Positions 53,052 through 61,478 of a stretch of 64,000 nucleotides of DNA are shown piece after piece. The stretch's first letter is position 1. Every line of letters starts with the position of its first letter. Source of the DNA: Methylobacterium sp. PvR107 (lineage in GTDB: Bacteria > Pseudomonadota > Alphaproteobacteria > Rhizobiales > Beijerinckiaceae); NCBI RefSeq assembly GCF_017833295.1, contig NZ_JAFIBW010000001.1, positions 2,804,001-2,868,000 on the forward strand, read 5' to 3'. The position numbers and the translations under genes are program-made. The notes under the pieces were generated by a model. The model did no database searches. It was not told where the DNA came from and saw nothing but the letters and a program-made list of their open reading frames with translations.

Positions 53052-54182
53052 ATGCCCCCATCCGTCGATGCTCCGCCGGACCTGTCCGGGCTCCTCGAAC
53101 TGTCCCGCATCGAGAATCTCGATCTCAAGCCGGTGATCCTCCGGGTGCAGACCGACCTGTTCGTCCGGGCACCCGGCCGGGATCGGACGCAGGTCGAGAT
53201 CTTCGAATCCCTCGCCTGCGGCCTGATTCCCACCGTGGATGAGGAGACGGCCCGCGTGGTCGCGGGCAAGCTCGCCCCCTGCCCCGACACGCCGCCGACG
53301 GTGCTGGAGGCCTTGGCGCTCCGGGGCGGCGGTGCCCGCGACGCGGTGGTGGAACTGGCCCCGACCCTGAGCCATCGCCTGATCGAGGCGGCCCTCGCGG
53401 ACGGGTCGGACGTCGCCGCCCGCATCGCGGCCAGGACCGGCCTGAACCGCGAGGTCGTGGACGAGCTCTCCCGGGAGGGCCGCCCGGAGATCGACCGGGC
53501 CCTGGCCGCCAATCTCGGCATCACCCTGCGCGGGGCGACGCTCGCCCGGCTCGTGGGCCGCGGCCGCGGCGATCCCGATCTGGCCAAGCTGCTCCTGGTG
53601 CGCCCCGACGTCTCGGCCGCCGATCTCGTGCCCCTGTACCTGAATGCCGACCCGATCCGCCGCGACGTGATCGGCCGGACCGTCGAGGCGACCGCGGCCC
53701 TGCGTCCCTGCCCCGCGCCGCTGCGTGGCCTGGGCGAGGACCTGACCCGGCTCTCGGGCGCGCAGGACGTGCCCGCCTTTATGGCCGCCCTGGCGGACGG
53801 CCTCGGCCTGCCCCGCGACTTCCTCACCGTGGTCTCGGATCCGGGGGCTCGCTACGATCTCCTGACCCTCGGCCTGCGCGCCGCTGGCCTGCACGAGGAA
53901 GAGGCGGTCTACATCTTCCTCACCCTGAACCAGGGCGTGGCGCGCTCGGCGGAACGGGTGGCCGGCCTCGTCCGCCTGTTCCGGACCGTCAGCCGGCCGG
54001 CGTCTCGGGACCTCGTCGCGGCGATCCTCGACCGACCCTTCACCGAGCGGGGGCGGAGCGAGGCACACCAGCCGCTGCACGGTCCCGAAGCCAAGCTGCG
54101 CCAGGGTGCCGAGCGCAGCGCCGCGCAGCGCGCGCCGCTGCCGATCCGCGCGCGTTCGGCGAGTGGCGGCGAGACGGGCTGA
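53052..54182 (+). CDS. DUF2336 protein
   Basis: The ATG at 53052 is chosen over an in-frame GTG at 53016 because it begins the conserved part (PPDLSGLLELSRIENLDLKP). The 376-residue protein is almost all alpha-helical, with HEAT-like repeated helices (VLEALALRGGGARDAVVELA; HRLIEAALADGSDVAARIAA). This pattern is the DUF2336 family of Alphaproteobacteria. The C-terminal 50 residues are low complexity. No function is established. Confidence 0.82.
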   Translation: MPPSVDAPPDLSGLLELSRIENLDLKPVILRVQTDLFVRAPGRDRTQVEIFESLACGLIPTVDEETARVVAGKLAPCPDTPPTVLEALALRGGGARDAVVELAPTLSHRLIEAALADGSDVAARIAARTGLNREVVDELSREGRPEIDRALAANLGITLRGATLARLVGRGRGDPDLAKLLLVRPDVSAADLVPLYLNADPIRRDVIGRTVEATAALRPCPAPLRGLGEDLTRLSGAQDVPAFMAALADGLGLPRDFLTVVSDPGARYDLLTLGLRAAGLHEEEAVYIFLTLNQGVARSAERVAGLVRLFRTVSRPASRDLVAAILDRPFTERGRSEAHQPLHGPEAKLRQGAERSAAQRAPLPIRARSASGGETG

Positions 54183-54192
54183 CGGCCTGTCC

Positions 54193-54498
54193 TCAGCGGG
54201 GCTCGATACCCCGCCAGGCCGGCTGCCGGTCGGCCGCCTCAAGGGTGTCGTTCGAGGCCGGCGGGTCGGCAGCGCGGCGGCTCAGCTCGGCCATCAGGCC
54301 CCGGGCCAGCACGGCGCGGACCGCGCGCTCGCGGGTCTCGGACGGCACAGCATCGAGCACCGCCGGCAGCACGGCCTGGGCGCTCGGCAATGCGCCCGCG
54401 GCTTTGCGCGCCTCGGCGGCCGGATCGGCACCGTTTCGCAACAAGGCCAGGTACGAGAGCACGCCGATCACCAGCGCGGCGCGCAGCAGGACGGTCAT
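54193..54498 (-). CDS. small membrane-anchored protein, unknown function
   Basis: The protein has 101 residues and starts with an N-terminal membrane helix (MTVLLRAALVIGVLSYLALL) that could be a signal anchor. An Ala/Arg-rich helical domain (ALPSAQAVLPAVLDAVPSET) follows. It ends 11 bases from the DUF2336 gene (convergent). The family is not recognised. GGAG precedes the ATG. Confidence 0.5.
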   Translation of the reverse strand: MTVLLRAALVIGVLSYLALLRNGADPAAEARKAAGALPSAQAVLPAVLDAVPSETRERAVRAVLARGLMAELSRRAADPPASNDTLEAADRQPAWRGIEPR

Positions 54499-54725
54499 GG
54501 GACGGCTCCTCCGCTCGGTGTCGAGCGGCAGATTTCGACAGATTTCGTGAACCGGTCCTCAACCGGCTCGCGCTTTCCCGCGCGATGGTGAACAAATCTT
54601 GCCGAACTGCGGCTGGTTACCTTGCGGAAAGCATCCCGTTCATTCGGATAAATCCCGCAACACTCGTTTAAGCCGGCTCTGCGAGTCTTCGGAAGTCGTT
54701 CGAAGTCGAACCGGAGGCGCGACGG

Positions 54726-56642
54726 ATGCGCAAAACGTATCCAGCGCGACGCGTGCCAGCCTTGCCCATTCAGAAAGTCGTGACGTCCTTGATCGACGAC
54801 CGCCTCGCGGGTCTCGTCCACGAATCCGTGGCCGACAACGCGGCCGCCCAGTCCCGCCACCAGCGCTTCCTGGTGTCGCGCCTCGCCACCGGTGCCGTGA
54901 TGATGGTCGGGCTGCCGCCCTATCTGCTCTGGCGCGGCGTGCCCTCGGGCATCGAGGTGCTGGCGATCGCGAGCCTGCTGCTGCCGGTTCTCGCCGCCGT
55001 GCTGCTCGCCCGCACGGGATCCCTGTGGCTCGCGCACGCCGTCTCCTCGGCGGGCCTGACCGGCATCGTGGTCGCCCTGGCGAGCGTCACCGGCGGGGTC
55101 TCCTCGCCCGCCTCGGTTTGGCTTGTGGCGATCCCCCTGGAGGCGCTGGTCTCCGGCTCGCTGCGCGCGACGGCCGCGGCGGCCGTGATGGCCATCCTCG
55201 GCGTGCTGGCCGTGGTGGGCCTCGGCGCCTGGGCCGACACCCTTCCGGTCATGGACATCTCGGCGAGCCTCGCCCTGCCGGCCTTCGCCATCACGGCGAT
55301 CGGCCATGTCGCCGCCCAGGCCCTGGAGCACATGCGCAACGAGGGCGCGTGGCGCGACCGCCTGCGCGACAACGAGGCGCGCGACCGGCTGCTGCTCTCG
55401 GCGATCGACGACCTCGTAACCTGGCACGACCGCAACGGCCGCGTGCTGGAGGCCTCGGTCTCGGCGGCGCGGCTCCTCGGCAGCGAGCCGACGCGGCTGC
55501 GCGGCCACGGGTTGCTGGAACGGGTTCACGTGGCCGACCGGCCGGCCTTCCTCAAGGCCGTCAGCGACGTCGCCGCCACCGGGCGCCCCGCGACCTTGCC
55601 GCTGCGCCTGCATGTCGAGCCGCAGGCCGGCCGGCCGGACGGTGCGCGGCTGATCCATGCCGAGATGCGCGCCCATCGGATCGAGCACGGGTCGCACGAC
55701 AGCGCCATGGCGGTTGTGGCGGTGACCCGCGACATGACCGAGCACCATCGCCACGCCGAGGAGCTGGAGCGCGCCCGCGCCGAGGCCGAACGGGCCGACG
55801 CGATCAAGAGTCGCTTCCTGGCCAACGTCACCCATGAGCTGCGCACGCCGCTCAACGCGATCATCGGCTTCTCCGAGGTCCTGGCGGGCGAAGGCGTCGT
55901 CAGCCTCAGCCCGGACCAGGCGCGCGAATATGCCGGGATCATCGGCGCGTCGGGCCATCATCTGCTCGGGGTCGTCAACACGCTCCTCGACATGAGCCGG
56001 ATCCAGAGCGGCAACTTCGATTACGCGCCCGAGAGCTTCGACATCGCGGCGCTGCTCCAGGGCTGCTGCGACCTGATGCGCCTCAAGGCCGAAGCGGCCG
56101 GCGTCACGCTCGCGGTCTCGGCGGCGGGGCCCGTGGAGATCACCGCCGATCCGGGCGCGTGCCGACAGGTTCTGATCAATCTGCTCTCGAACGCCGTGAA
56201 GTTCACCCCGCGGGGCGGCCGGGTCGACCTGTCCCTGCACCGGCGCGCGGACAGGCTGGAGATCGTCGTGGCCGATACCGGCGCCGGGATCGGCGCGGAC
56301 GACCTGCCCAAGCTCGGCACCCCGTTCTTCCAGGCGGGTGGCGGCGACTACAAGCGCCAGCACGAGGGGACCGGCCTCGGCCTCTCGGTCGTGCAGGGCC
56401 TTGTGGGACTGCACGGCGGGGCGCTGCTGATCGAGAGCGCCCCGCAGGCCGGCACCGCCGTGACCGTGACGCTGCCCCTCGTGTGCCGACCGTCGGCTGC
56501 GCCGGGCCCCGCCCCGGTCCGTACGTCCGTGCGGGGGGCCCCACCGTCCCGCCGCGTGGTGCGCCTGCCCCTCGGGCTGTTCGACGCGGAGCCGGGTCCC
56601 GCCGCGGCGCCCGCCGGCCCAGCCCTGCGCCGCACGGCGTGA
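54726..56642 (+). CDS. PAS sensor histidine kinase, DivJ/PleC-like
   Basis: The protein has 638 residues. A membrane region of about six helices (about 50-200) is followed by a PAS domain (about 215-335: LLLSAIDDLVTWHDRNGRVL), a coiled linker, a HisKA dimerisation domain with the phospho-acceptor His in NVTHELRTPLNAIIGFSEVL, and a HATPase_c domain (N-box LINLLSNAVKFTPRGG, DTGAGIG, GTGLGLSVV). A proline-rich tail ends it. The HisKA motif and layout resemble PleC/DivJ/PdhS kinases that act on DivK. The partner regulator is not in the window. Confidence 0.85.
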   Translation: MRKTYPARRVPALPIQKVVTSLIDDRLAGLVHESVADNAAAQSRHQRFLVSRLATGAVMMVGLPPYLLWRGVPSGIEVLAIASLLLPVLAAVLLARTGSLWLAHAVSSAGLTGIVVALASVTGGVSSPASVWLVAIPLEALVSGSLRATAAAAVMAILGVLAVVGLGAWADTLPVMDISASLALPAFAITAIGHVAAQALEHMRNEGAWRDRLRDNEARDRLLLSAIDDLVTWHDRNGRVLEASVSAARLLGSEPTRLRGHGLLERVHVADRPAFLKAVSDVAATGRPATLPLRLHVEPQAGRPDGARLIHAEMRAHRIEHGSHDSAMAVVAVTRDMTEHHRHAEELERARAEAERADAIKSRFLANVTHELRTPLNAIIGFSEVLAGEGVVSLSPDQAREYAGIIGASGHHLLGVVNTLLDMSRIQSGNFDYAPESFDIAALLQGCCDLMRLKAEAAGVTLAVSAAGPVEITADPGACRQVLINLLSNAVKFTPRGGRVDLSLHRRADRLEIVVADTGAGIGADDLPKLGTPFFQAGGGDYKRQHEGTGLGLSVVQGLVGLHGGALLIESAPQAGTAVTVTLPLVCRPSAAPGPAPVRTSVRGAPPSRRVVRLPLGLFDAEPGPAAAPAGPALRRTA

Positions 56643-56669
56643 GCCCCAGGTCCCCCGGAAGGAGTTAGG

Positions 56670-57386
56670 ATGTCAGGCTACCGCGAGATCGCCATCCCGG
56701 GTGAAGTCGGCCGTGCCCGCCGCCCCGGCCCCAGCCGGACCGCCGTCCCGGGCGACTGGCGCGCCGTCCTCATGGGCGTGCTGAAGGCGACGGGCACGAC
56801 GTGCCGGACCAGACCCGGCACCGTGCTGGGGAGCCTCGTGGCCGTGGGCGCGGCGGCCTTCGTCTGCGTCAACGCCCTGGGCTATCAGGCCGGGCGGCAT
56901 CCCGCGCCGATCCTGCCGAAGCTGGCTCAGAAGGCGCCCCCGCCGCGCGACGCGGCCCCGGCCGCGAAGGAGCCCGTCAGGGACGTCGCGCGGGATCCGG
57001 CCCGCCCCGAGCCCGACCGGGCGGCCACGCCGGCTCCGGCGAAGTCGGCAAGCCGGGACGCGATCGGCGATCTGATCCATGCGGACGAGACCACGGCCTC
57101 GGTGACCCCGAAGGCATCGCCGCGGGCCGCCGCGAAACCGGCGGCGTCCAAGGAGGCCTCGAAGGAGGCGTCGAAGACGGCCAAGCCCGAGAAGGAGACG
57201 GATCCGATCCTACGGGCCCAGAAGGCGCTGTCGAAGCTCGGCTATCCGATCAAGGCCGACGGCGCGATGGGCCCGGGCACGCGGGCGGCGATCGAGAAGT
57301 TCGAGCGCAATGCCAAGCTGCCGGTCACCGGCGAGGCCTCGGGTCGGACCCTGCGCGAGCTGGTCACCCGGGCCGGTCACGGCTAG
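56670..57386 (+). CDS. membrane-anchored peptidoglycan-binding protein
   Basis: The protein has 238 residues: a basic N-terminus, one membrane helix (TVLGSLVAVGAAAFVCVNAL, about 50-70), an Ala/Pro/Lys-rich disordered linker (about 85-170) and a C-terminal PG_binding_1 domain (DPILRAQKALSKLGYPIKAD; GPGTRAAIEKFERNAKLPVT). It sits 28 bases after the kinase gene and is likely co-transcribed, which suggests a link between the kinase and the cell wall, as in polarity modules. Confidence 0.85.
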   Translation: MSGYREIAIPGEVGRARRPGPSRTAVPGDWRAVLMGVLKATGTTCRTRPGTVLGSLVAVGAAAFVCVNALGYQAGRHPAPILPKLAQKAPPPRDAAPAAKEPVRDVARDPARPEPDRAATPAPAKSASRDAIGDLIHADETTASVTPKASPRAAAKPAASKEASKEASKTAKPEKETDPILRAQKALSKLGYPIKADGAMGPGTRAAIEKFERNAKLPVTGEASGRTLRELVTRAGHG

Positions 57387-58117
57387 CACGGCTCGTCGAC
57401 CGGTACCGTCGCGAAGCCCATCGCGCGCTGCGTCGACGCGGCCCCGACGCGATCTGCAACTCTGGCTTGCGGGCTCTCGCCGACAGCGGGTCGCGGGATG
57501 ACGACACCCCGTTTCGTGAACCCTGCCAGGGGAGGCGTCAGCGCCCCATGGCGGGTGGCGAACAGGCGAATTCGTTCGCCGACGAGCACGCGTGATGACA
57601 AGCGGCTCGATGGGTTCGGCGGATGCCGGTGTTCAGGGCTTTGCGGGCACGTCACACCATCCGGACGCTCATCGCGAGCGGCATCGAGCCAGCCGTCATC
57701 GTGATGGGTTGGCGCAGACGAGACCCTGGCCATCCCAGCCCCCGGCAACGCCACCGTGCTGCGCGGCGCTGAGGGTTGCGTGACCTGTCGAGACGGTGCG
57801 CGGCGCGCCCTCGTCGTGATCCGGATCGCCGGTGCATCACAGGCGGATCGGATCCGCTTCGGCGATCAGGAGAGCCGGTCAGGCGATCCGTAAAAATCCT
57901 GATCGAGCGGGGATTAAATCAAATACTCATCCGTGGCACTGATTTTACCAGTATATAGACATGTTGTCGCAGGATAAATCGTGACTTTCCTGGCATTGTC
58001 GGTCAGACATGGCGAGTAGAATCGGGTTTTAGATTTCGATGTGACTTTGTAGATACAGGACATACGAACATTTGTGGGTAGCTTCCGACCGACTGGAATT
58101 CGGGGAGCCACTTGCGC
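57387..58117. other. 730-bp gap, AT-rich towards the porin promoter
   Basis: GC-rich in the first 480 bases with no supported gene. 57880-58110 is AT-rich and should carry the promoter and a long 5' leader of the porin gene. No riboswitch is recognised. Confidence 0.4.
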
Positions 58118-58942
58118 ATGAATAAGTTTCTGGCCGCGCTGGCCACGTTCGCCGCCATGACGGCCACCGCCTCGGCCGCCGACCTGCCGCGTCGCGCGGC
58201 CCCGCCGCCGGTCTTCACGCCCGTGCCGGTGTTCACGTGGACCGGCGCCTATTTCGGCGTCAACGCCGGCTACGCCTACACCGAGTCGGACACGATCCGG
58301 ACCGTCGGCATCGGCACCCTTCAGAACAACGTGAACAACCTGCTGCGCAGCCCGGCGGTCCGCCTGCCGCAGGACGGTTTCACCGCCGGTGGCCAGGTCG
58401 GGTACAATTACCAGTTCACGCCCGGGTCCGGCATCGTTGTCGGCGTCGAGGCGGACGCCCAGTACATGGATCTCCAGCGCACCGGCGTGCAGTCGATCTT
58501 CCGCCCGGCCTTCAATCCCAACGTCCTCACCAACACCTATCGGACGGATCTGAGCTTCCTCGGGACCGTGCGCGGGCGCGTCGGCTACGCCTTCGACCGC
58601 GTCTTCGTGTACGGCACCGGCGGCTTCGCCTACGGCGACGTGACCCAGCGCGTCGGGTTCCAGACCGGGGCGCCGCTGACCTATTTCGGCAGCCGCTCGC
58701 GGTTGGACACCGGATACGCCTACGGCGGCGGGATCGAGTACGCGCTGCCGACCGACTCCTTCCTGAACTTCTTCCGCTCCAGCGCGGTGACCCTCAAGGC
58801 CGAGTACCTGCGCTACGATCTCGGAAGCCACAATCTGCTCGTCGGCTCCGTGGGCGGCCCGGGTGTCGGCTACATCTCCCGGTTCCGGACCGAAGGCGGC
58901 ATCGCGCGCGCCGGCCTGAACTTCAAGTTCGGGTCGTACTAG
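58118..58942 (+). CDS. Omp31-like outer-membrane beta-barrel protein
   Basis: The protein has 274 residues with a signal peptide (MNKFLAALATFAAMTATASA) and a Pro-rich start (PPPVFTPVPVFTWTGAYFGV) typical of the Rhizobiales Omp31/RopB family. The barrel strands end in an aromatic C-terminal (LNFKFGSY), and the family motif GFTAGGQVGYNYQF is seen near 88. It is the last gene before a strong terminator. Confidence 0.9.
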   Translation: MNKFLAALATFAAMTATASAADLPRRAAPPPVFTPVPVFTWTGAYFGVNAGYAYTESDTIRTVGIGTLQNNVNNLLRSPAVRLPQDGFTAGGQVGYNYQFTPGSGIVVGVEADAQYMDLQRTGVQSIFRPAFNPNVLTNTYRTDLSFLGTVRGRVGYAFDRVFVYGTGGFAYGDVTQRVGFQTGAPLTYFGSRSRLDTGYAYGGGIEYALPTDSFLNFFRSSAVTLKAEYLRYDLGSHNLLVGSVGGPGVGYISRFRTEGGIARAGLNFKFGSY

Positions 58943-59097
58943 CGCGACGCGCAGCGGAACCCGCCTTCCGTGCCAAGGTGCTCGCGGCCTCCGGGCGAGG
59001 AACGGGTCTTCCGCGTCACGCGTCGGCCGCGAGCATCGTGACAACTTGATTTGACCGCCGCAGCCCAAGTGGCATCACCGGGTCGGCGAGGTCGATG

Positions 59098-59132
59098 ACA
59101 CCCTGAACGAGCGAGCGGCCAGGGTGTTTTTT
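59098..59132 (+). terminator. intrinsic terminator of the porin gene
   Basis: ACACCCTG (59098-59105) and CAGGGTGT (59120-59127) form an 8-bp stem with a 14-base loop, followed by a run of six T (59127-59132) and TTT shortly after. It lies about 155 bases past the porin stop. Confidence 0.75.
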
Positions 59133-59454
59133 GTTTCAAGCGCTCTCCATGTCGATCGAGAACACGTTCATCCGGCGGCCGGCCCCGGCCGGACCAAGCC
59201 TCGCCCCTGTGCTGGGACGGTCCGTATTGCGGTGCGTTCGAGACGCATCAAAAATCGCCGACTGTCCGGCGCCCATGTTTCAGGGCGGCCGAGCCCTGAG
59301 ATCTTCATCCCGGACGCCGCCGACCGAGGTCGAACGCTGCGCCGGGATCCCCTGTCCCTGCCACGGTATCTTCCCAGTCACGAAAAGTGGGCTAAAGCAG
59401 CGGTGGGGAGGGCGCCCGACACAGGACGCCTCGAGGCTTTGCGGAGGGCCCATC
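59133..59454. other. 322-bp leader region of the ECF sigma operon
   Basis: It follows the terminator. An open frame runs through it ahead of the sigma start, but the sequence lacks conserved features. No clear promoter is recognised. Confidence 0.35.
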
Positions 59455-60006
59455 TTGGCCGACGACGCCACGCTGCGCCGGCTGCTTGCTGGGATCGGCC
59501 GAGGTGAGGCGGACCAGCTTGCCGAACTCTACGATCTCACGAGCCCGAAACTTTACGGGCTGATCCTGCGTATCCAGCGCGACCGGGCCTTGGCCGAGGA
59601 CGTGCTCCAGGACGTCTACATGCGGATCTGGCAGGCGGCGGGCACCTATAGGCCGGACGCCGGCCCGCCGATGCCCTGGCTGATCGCGATCGCACGCAAC
59701 CGCGCCATCGACAGCGTGCGCCGGAAAGTCGAGGTTCAGGGGCCGGAACTGGAGAGCGGCGAGGATTGGGTGGCACGGCTGATCGACCCGCACGACGAGG
59801 CGGTCGCGTTCCAGAACCGCGATGCCCTGGCGGCTTGCCTCAGCCGGCTTGACCCGCGCCACAGGGATTGCGTGGTGCTGGCGTATTGTGAGGGTCGCTC
59901 GCGTGAGGAACTGGCCCGCCGGTTCGACTGCCCCGTCAACACCATCAAGACCTGGCTGCATCGCGCGCTGGCCACTTTGAAGACCTGCCTGGAGGCCGTG
60001 TCGTGA
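59455..60006 (+). CDS. ECF sigma factor (SigK/RpoE-like)
   Basis: The TTG at 59455, six bases after GGAGGG, starts the conserved part (ADDATLRRLLAGIGRGEADQ), giving 183 residues. Region 2 has LAEDVLQDVYMRIWQAAGTY and MPWLIAIARNRAIDSVRRK. Region 4 has LDPRHRDCVVLAYCEGRSRE and PVNTIKTWLHRALATLK. The stop overlaps the start of the anti-sigma gene (GTGA), typical of a co-regulated pair. Confidence 0.9.
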   Translation: MADDATLRRLLAGIGRGEADQLAELYDLTSPKLYGLILRIQRDRALAEDVLQDVYMRIWQAAGTYRPDAGPPMPWLIAIARNRAIDSVRRKVEVQGPELESGEDWVARLIDPHDEAVAFQNRDALAACLSRLDPRHRDCVVLAYCEGRSREELARRFDCPVNTIKTWLHRALATLKTCLEAVS

Positions 60007-60698
60007 CCGGACCGGGCGGACCCGACCCCGACGATCCCGACCTGCGCGCGGCGGAGTACGTGCTCGGAACGCTCGACGCCCGGGAACGCGAAGCCGTGGA
60101 GCGCGCAGCCGCCGGCGATCCGGCCGCACGGGCGCGAATCCGCGCCTGGGAACAGCGCTTCGGCCCTCTGGCCGAGGTGGTCCCCGCCGAGACGCCGCCG
60201 CCGCGGGTGCGCGCCGCGTTGTTGCGGGCGTTGCCGCGGTCGGGCCGCGCAGACGCCGGTCAGATCGCGCTACTTCGCGCTCAGCTCCGGCGCTGGCGGA
60301 TCGCCGCCGGCGGAGCCGGGTTGCTGGCGGCCGGGCTCGCCCTGTTCGTCGTGGTGGGGCCGTCGCTGACGCCGTCCGGCGGCCGCTACCTCGCCGTGGT
60401 GCAGGGCGGCGGCACGGTGCCGGCGCTGATCGTGCGTGTGGACCTCGGAACCGGCCTCGCGCAGGTGAGACCCGTCAACGCCGAGGCACCCGCGGATCGC
60501 AGCCTGGAGCTCTGGTACGTCGGCGCGCAGGGGCCGAGGCCGCTCGGCCTCGTCGGGGCCGGACAGAGTGAGGTGAGGCTGCCGACGGGCACCGCGCCGG
60601 ATGGGGTGCTCGCCGTCTCGGTGGAGCCGCCCGGAGGTTCGCCGACCGGCCAGCCCACCGGCCCTGTGGTCTATACCGGCAAGCTTCTCGCGGACTGA
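60003..60698 (+). CDS. anti-sigma factor, RskA-like
   Basis: The GTG at 60003 overlaps the sigma stop. The 231-residue protein has a cytoplasmic N-terminal anti-sigma domain (about 1-90: DPDLRAAEYVLGTLDARERE). One membrane helix follows (about 100-122: WRIAAGGAGLLAAGLALFVV), then a periplasmic RskA C-terminal domain (LELWYVGAQGPRPLGLVG; LPTGTAPDGVLAVSVEPPGG). It inserts in the inner membrane and holds the sigma factor until released. Confidence 0.88.
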   Translation: MTGPGGPDPDDPDLRAAEYVLGTLDAREREAVERAAAGDPAARARIRAWEQRFGPLAEVVPAETPPPRVRAALLRALPRSGRADAGQIALLRAQLRRWRIAAGGAGLLAAGLALFVVVGPSLTPSGGRYLAVVQGGGTVPALIVRVDLGTGLAQVRPVNAEAPADRSLELWYVGAQGPRPLGLVGAGQSEVRLPTGTAPDGVLAVSVEPPGGSPTGQPTGPVVYTGKLLAD

Positions 60699-60738
60699 CA
60701 CGATGTCGGCGCGCCGCCGGCTCGTCCTGGGCGGGATC

Positions 60739-60771
60739 GGCGCCCGCAGCCTCGGCGAGGCTGCGGGCGCC
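60739..60771. terminator. perfect 15-bp hairpin between convergent genes
   Basis: GGCGCCCGCAGCCTC (60739-60753) pairs perfectly with GAGGCTGCGGGCGCC (60757-60771) around a 3-base loop. It lies between the stops of the anti-sigma and fasciclin genes. No T run follows. It has the same 15/3 geometry as the hairpin at 42938. Confidence 0.6.
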
Positions 60772-60787
60772 GCACCGCTCGGGCCGA

Positions 60788-61357
60788 TCAGGGCATCAGC
60801 ACGGCGTTGACGACGTGGATGACGCCGTTCGACTGCATCACGTTCGGGATGGTCACGGTGGCGGTGTTGCCCTTCACGTCGGTCACGTAGACCTTCTTGC
60901 CCTGCACCTCGACGGCGAGCGGCTCGCCGGCAACGGTGGTGAGCGTCCCCTGTCCGCCGCCCTTCTTGGCGAGCGCCATCAGGTCCTTAGCCGTGTAGAC
61001 GCCCGGGACGACGTGGTAGGTCAGGATCTTCGTCAGCGTCGCCTTGTTCTGCGGCTGCACGAGGTTCTCGACGGTCCCCGGCGGCAGCTTGGCGAAGGCG
61101 GCGTTGGTCGGTGCGAACACGGTGAACGGACCCGGACCGTTCAGCGTGTCGACCAAGCCGGCAGCCTTCACGGCGGCCACCAGGGTGGTGTGATCCTTCG
61201 AATTGACCGCGTTCTCGACGATGGTCTTCTGGGCATACATCGGCGCGCCGCCGACCATTGGGTTCTTGGCGTAGGCTGCGCCGCTCGCCCCGAGGCCGAG
61301 CGCGAGGGTAAGGGCGAGCGCCTTGGCGGCGCGGCGGCCCGTGTTCATGGTGAGCAT
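60788..61357 (-). CDS. secreted fasciclin (FAS1) domain protein
   Basis: The protein has 189 residues; GGAAGG lies before the ATG at 61357. A signal peptide (AAKALALTLALGLGASGAAY) is followed by one FAS1 domain, with H1-box-like FTVFAPTNAAFAKLP, the YH motif in ILTYHVVPGVYTAKDL, and the C-terminal motif SNGVIHVVNAVLMP. FAS1 proteins mediate adhesion or cell-surface interactions. It is convergent with a SigK-like/RskA-like pair; FAS1 proteins are the main SigK targets in Mycobacterium (MPT70/MPT83). Confidence 0.92.
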   Translation of the reverse strand: MLTMNTGRRAAKALALTLALGLGASGAAYAKNPMVGGAPMYAQKTIVENAVNSKDHTTLVAAVKAAGLVDTLNGPGPFTVFAPTNAAFAKLPPGTVENLVQPQNKATLTKILTYHVVPGVYTAKDLMALAKKGGGQGTLTTVAGEPLAVEVQGKKVYVTDVKGNTATVTIPNVMQSNGVIHVVNAVLMP

Positions 61358-61478
61358 CGTATTTCCTTCCGTCCCAACCCCTGTGAGCGGGGTAACGGGC
61401 CCACTTACGGAGACGTCAGAGGGAAAGTTTCGCCGCGCGGAGGCAAACGGATGGGACGGCAGTCCCAGCCGATGCCGC

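Noticed and set aside
58999-59024. GGAAC-N17-CGTC resembling an ECF promoter upstream of the sigma operon
   Set aside because: The porin terminator at 59098-59132 lies between it and the sigma gene, and the -10 is imperfect, so it is unlikely to drive the operon.
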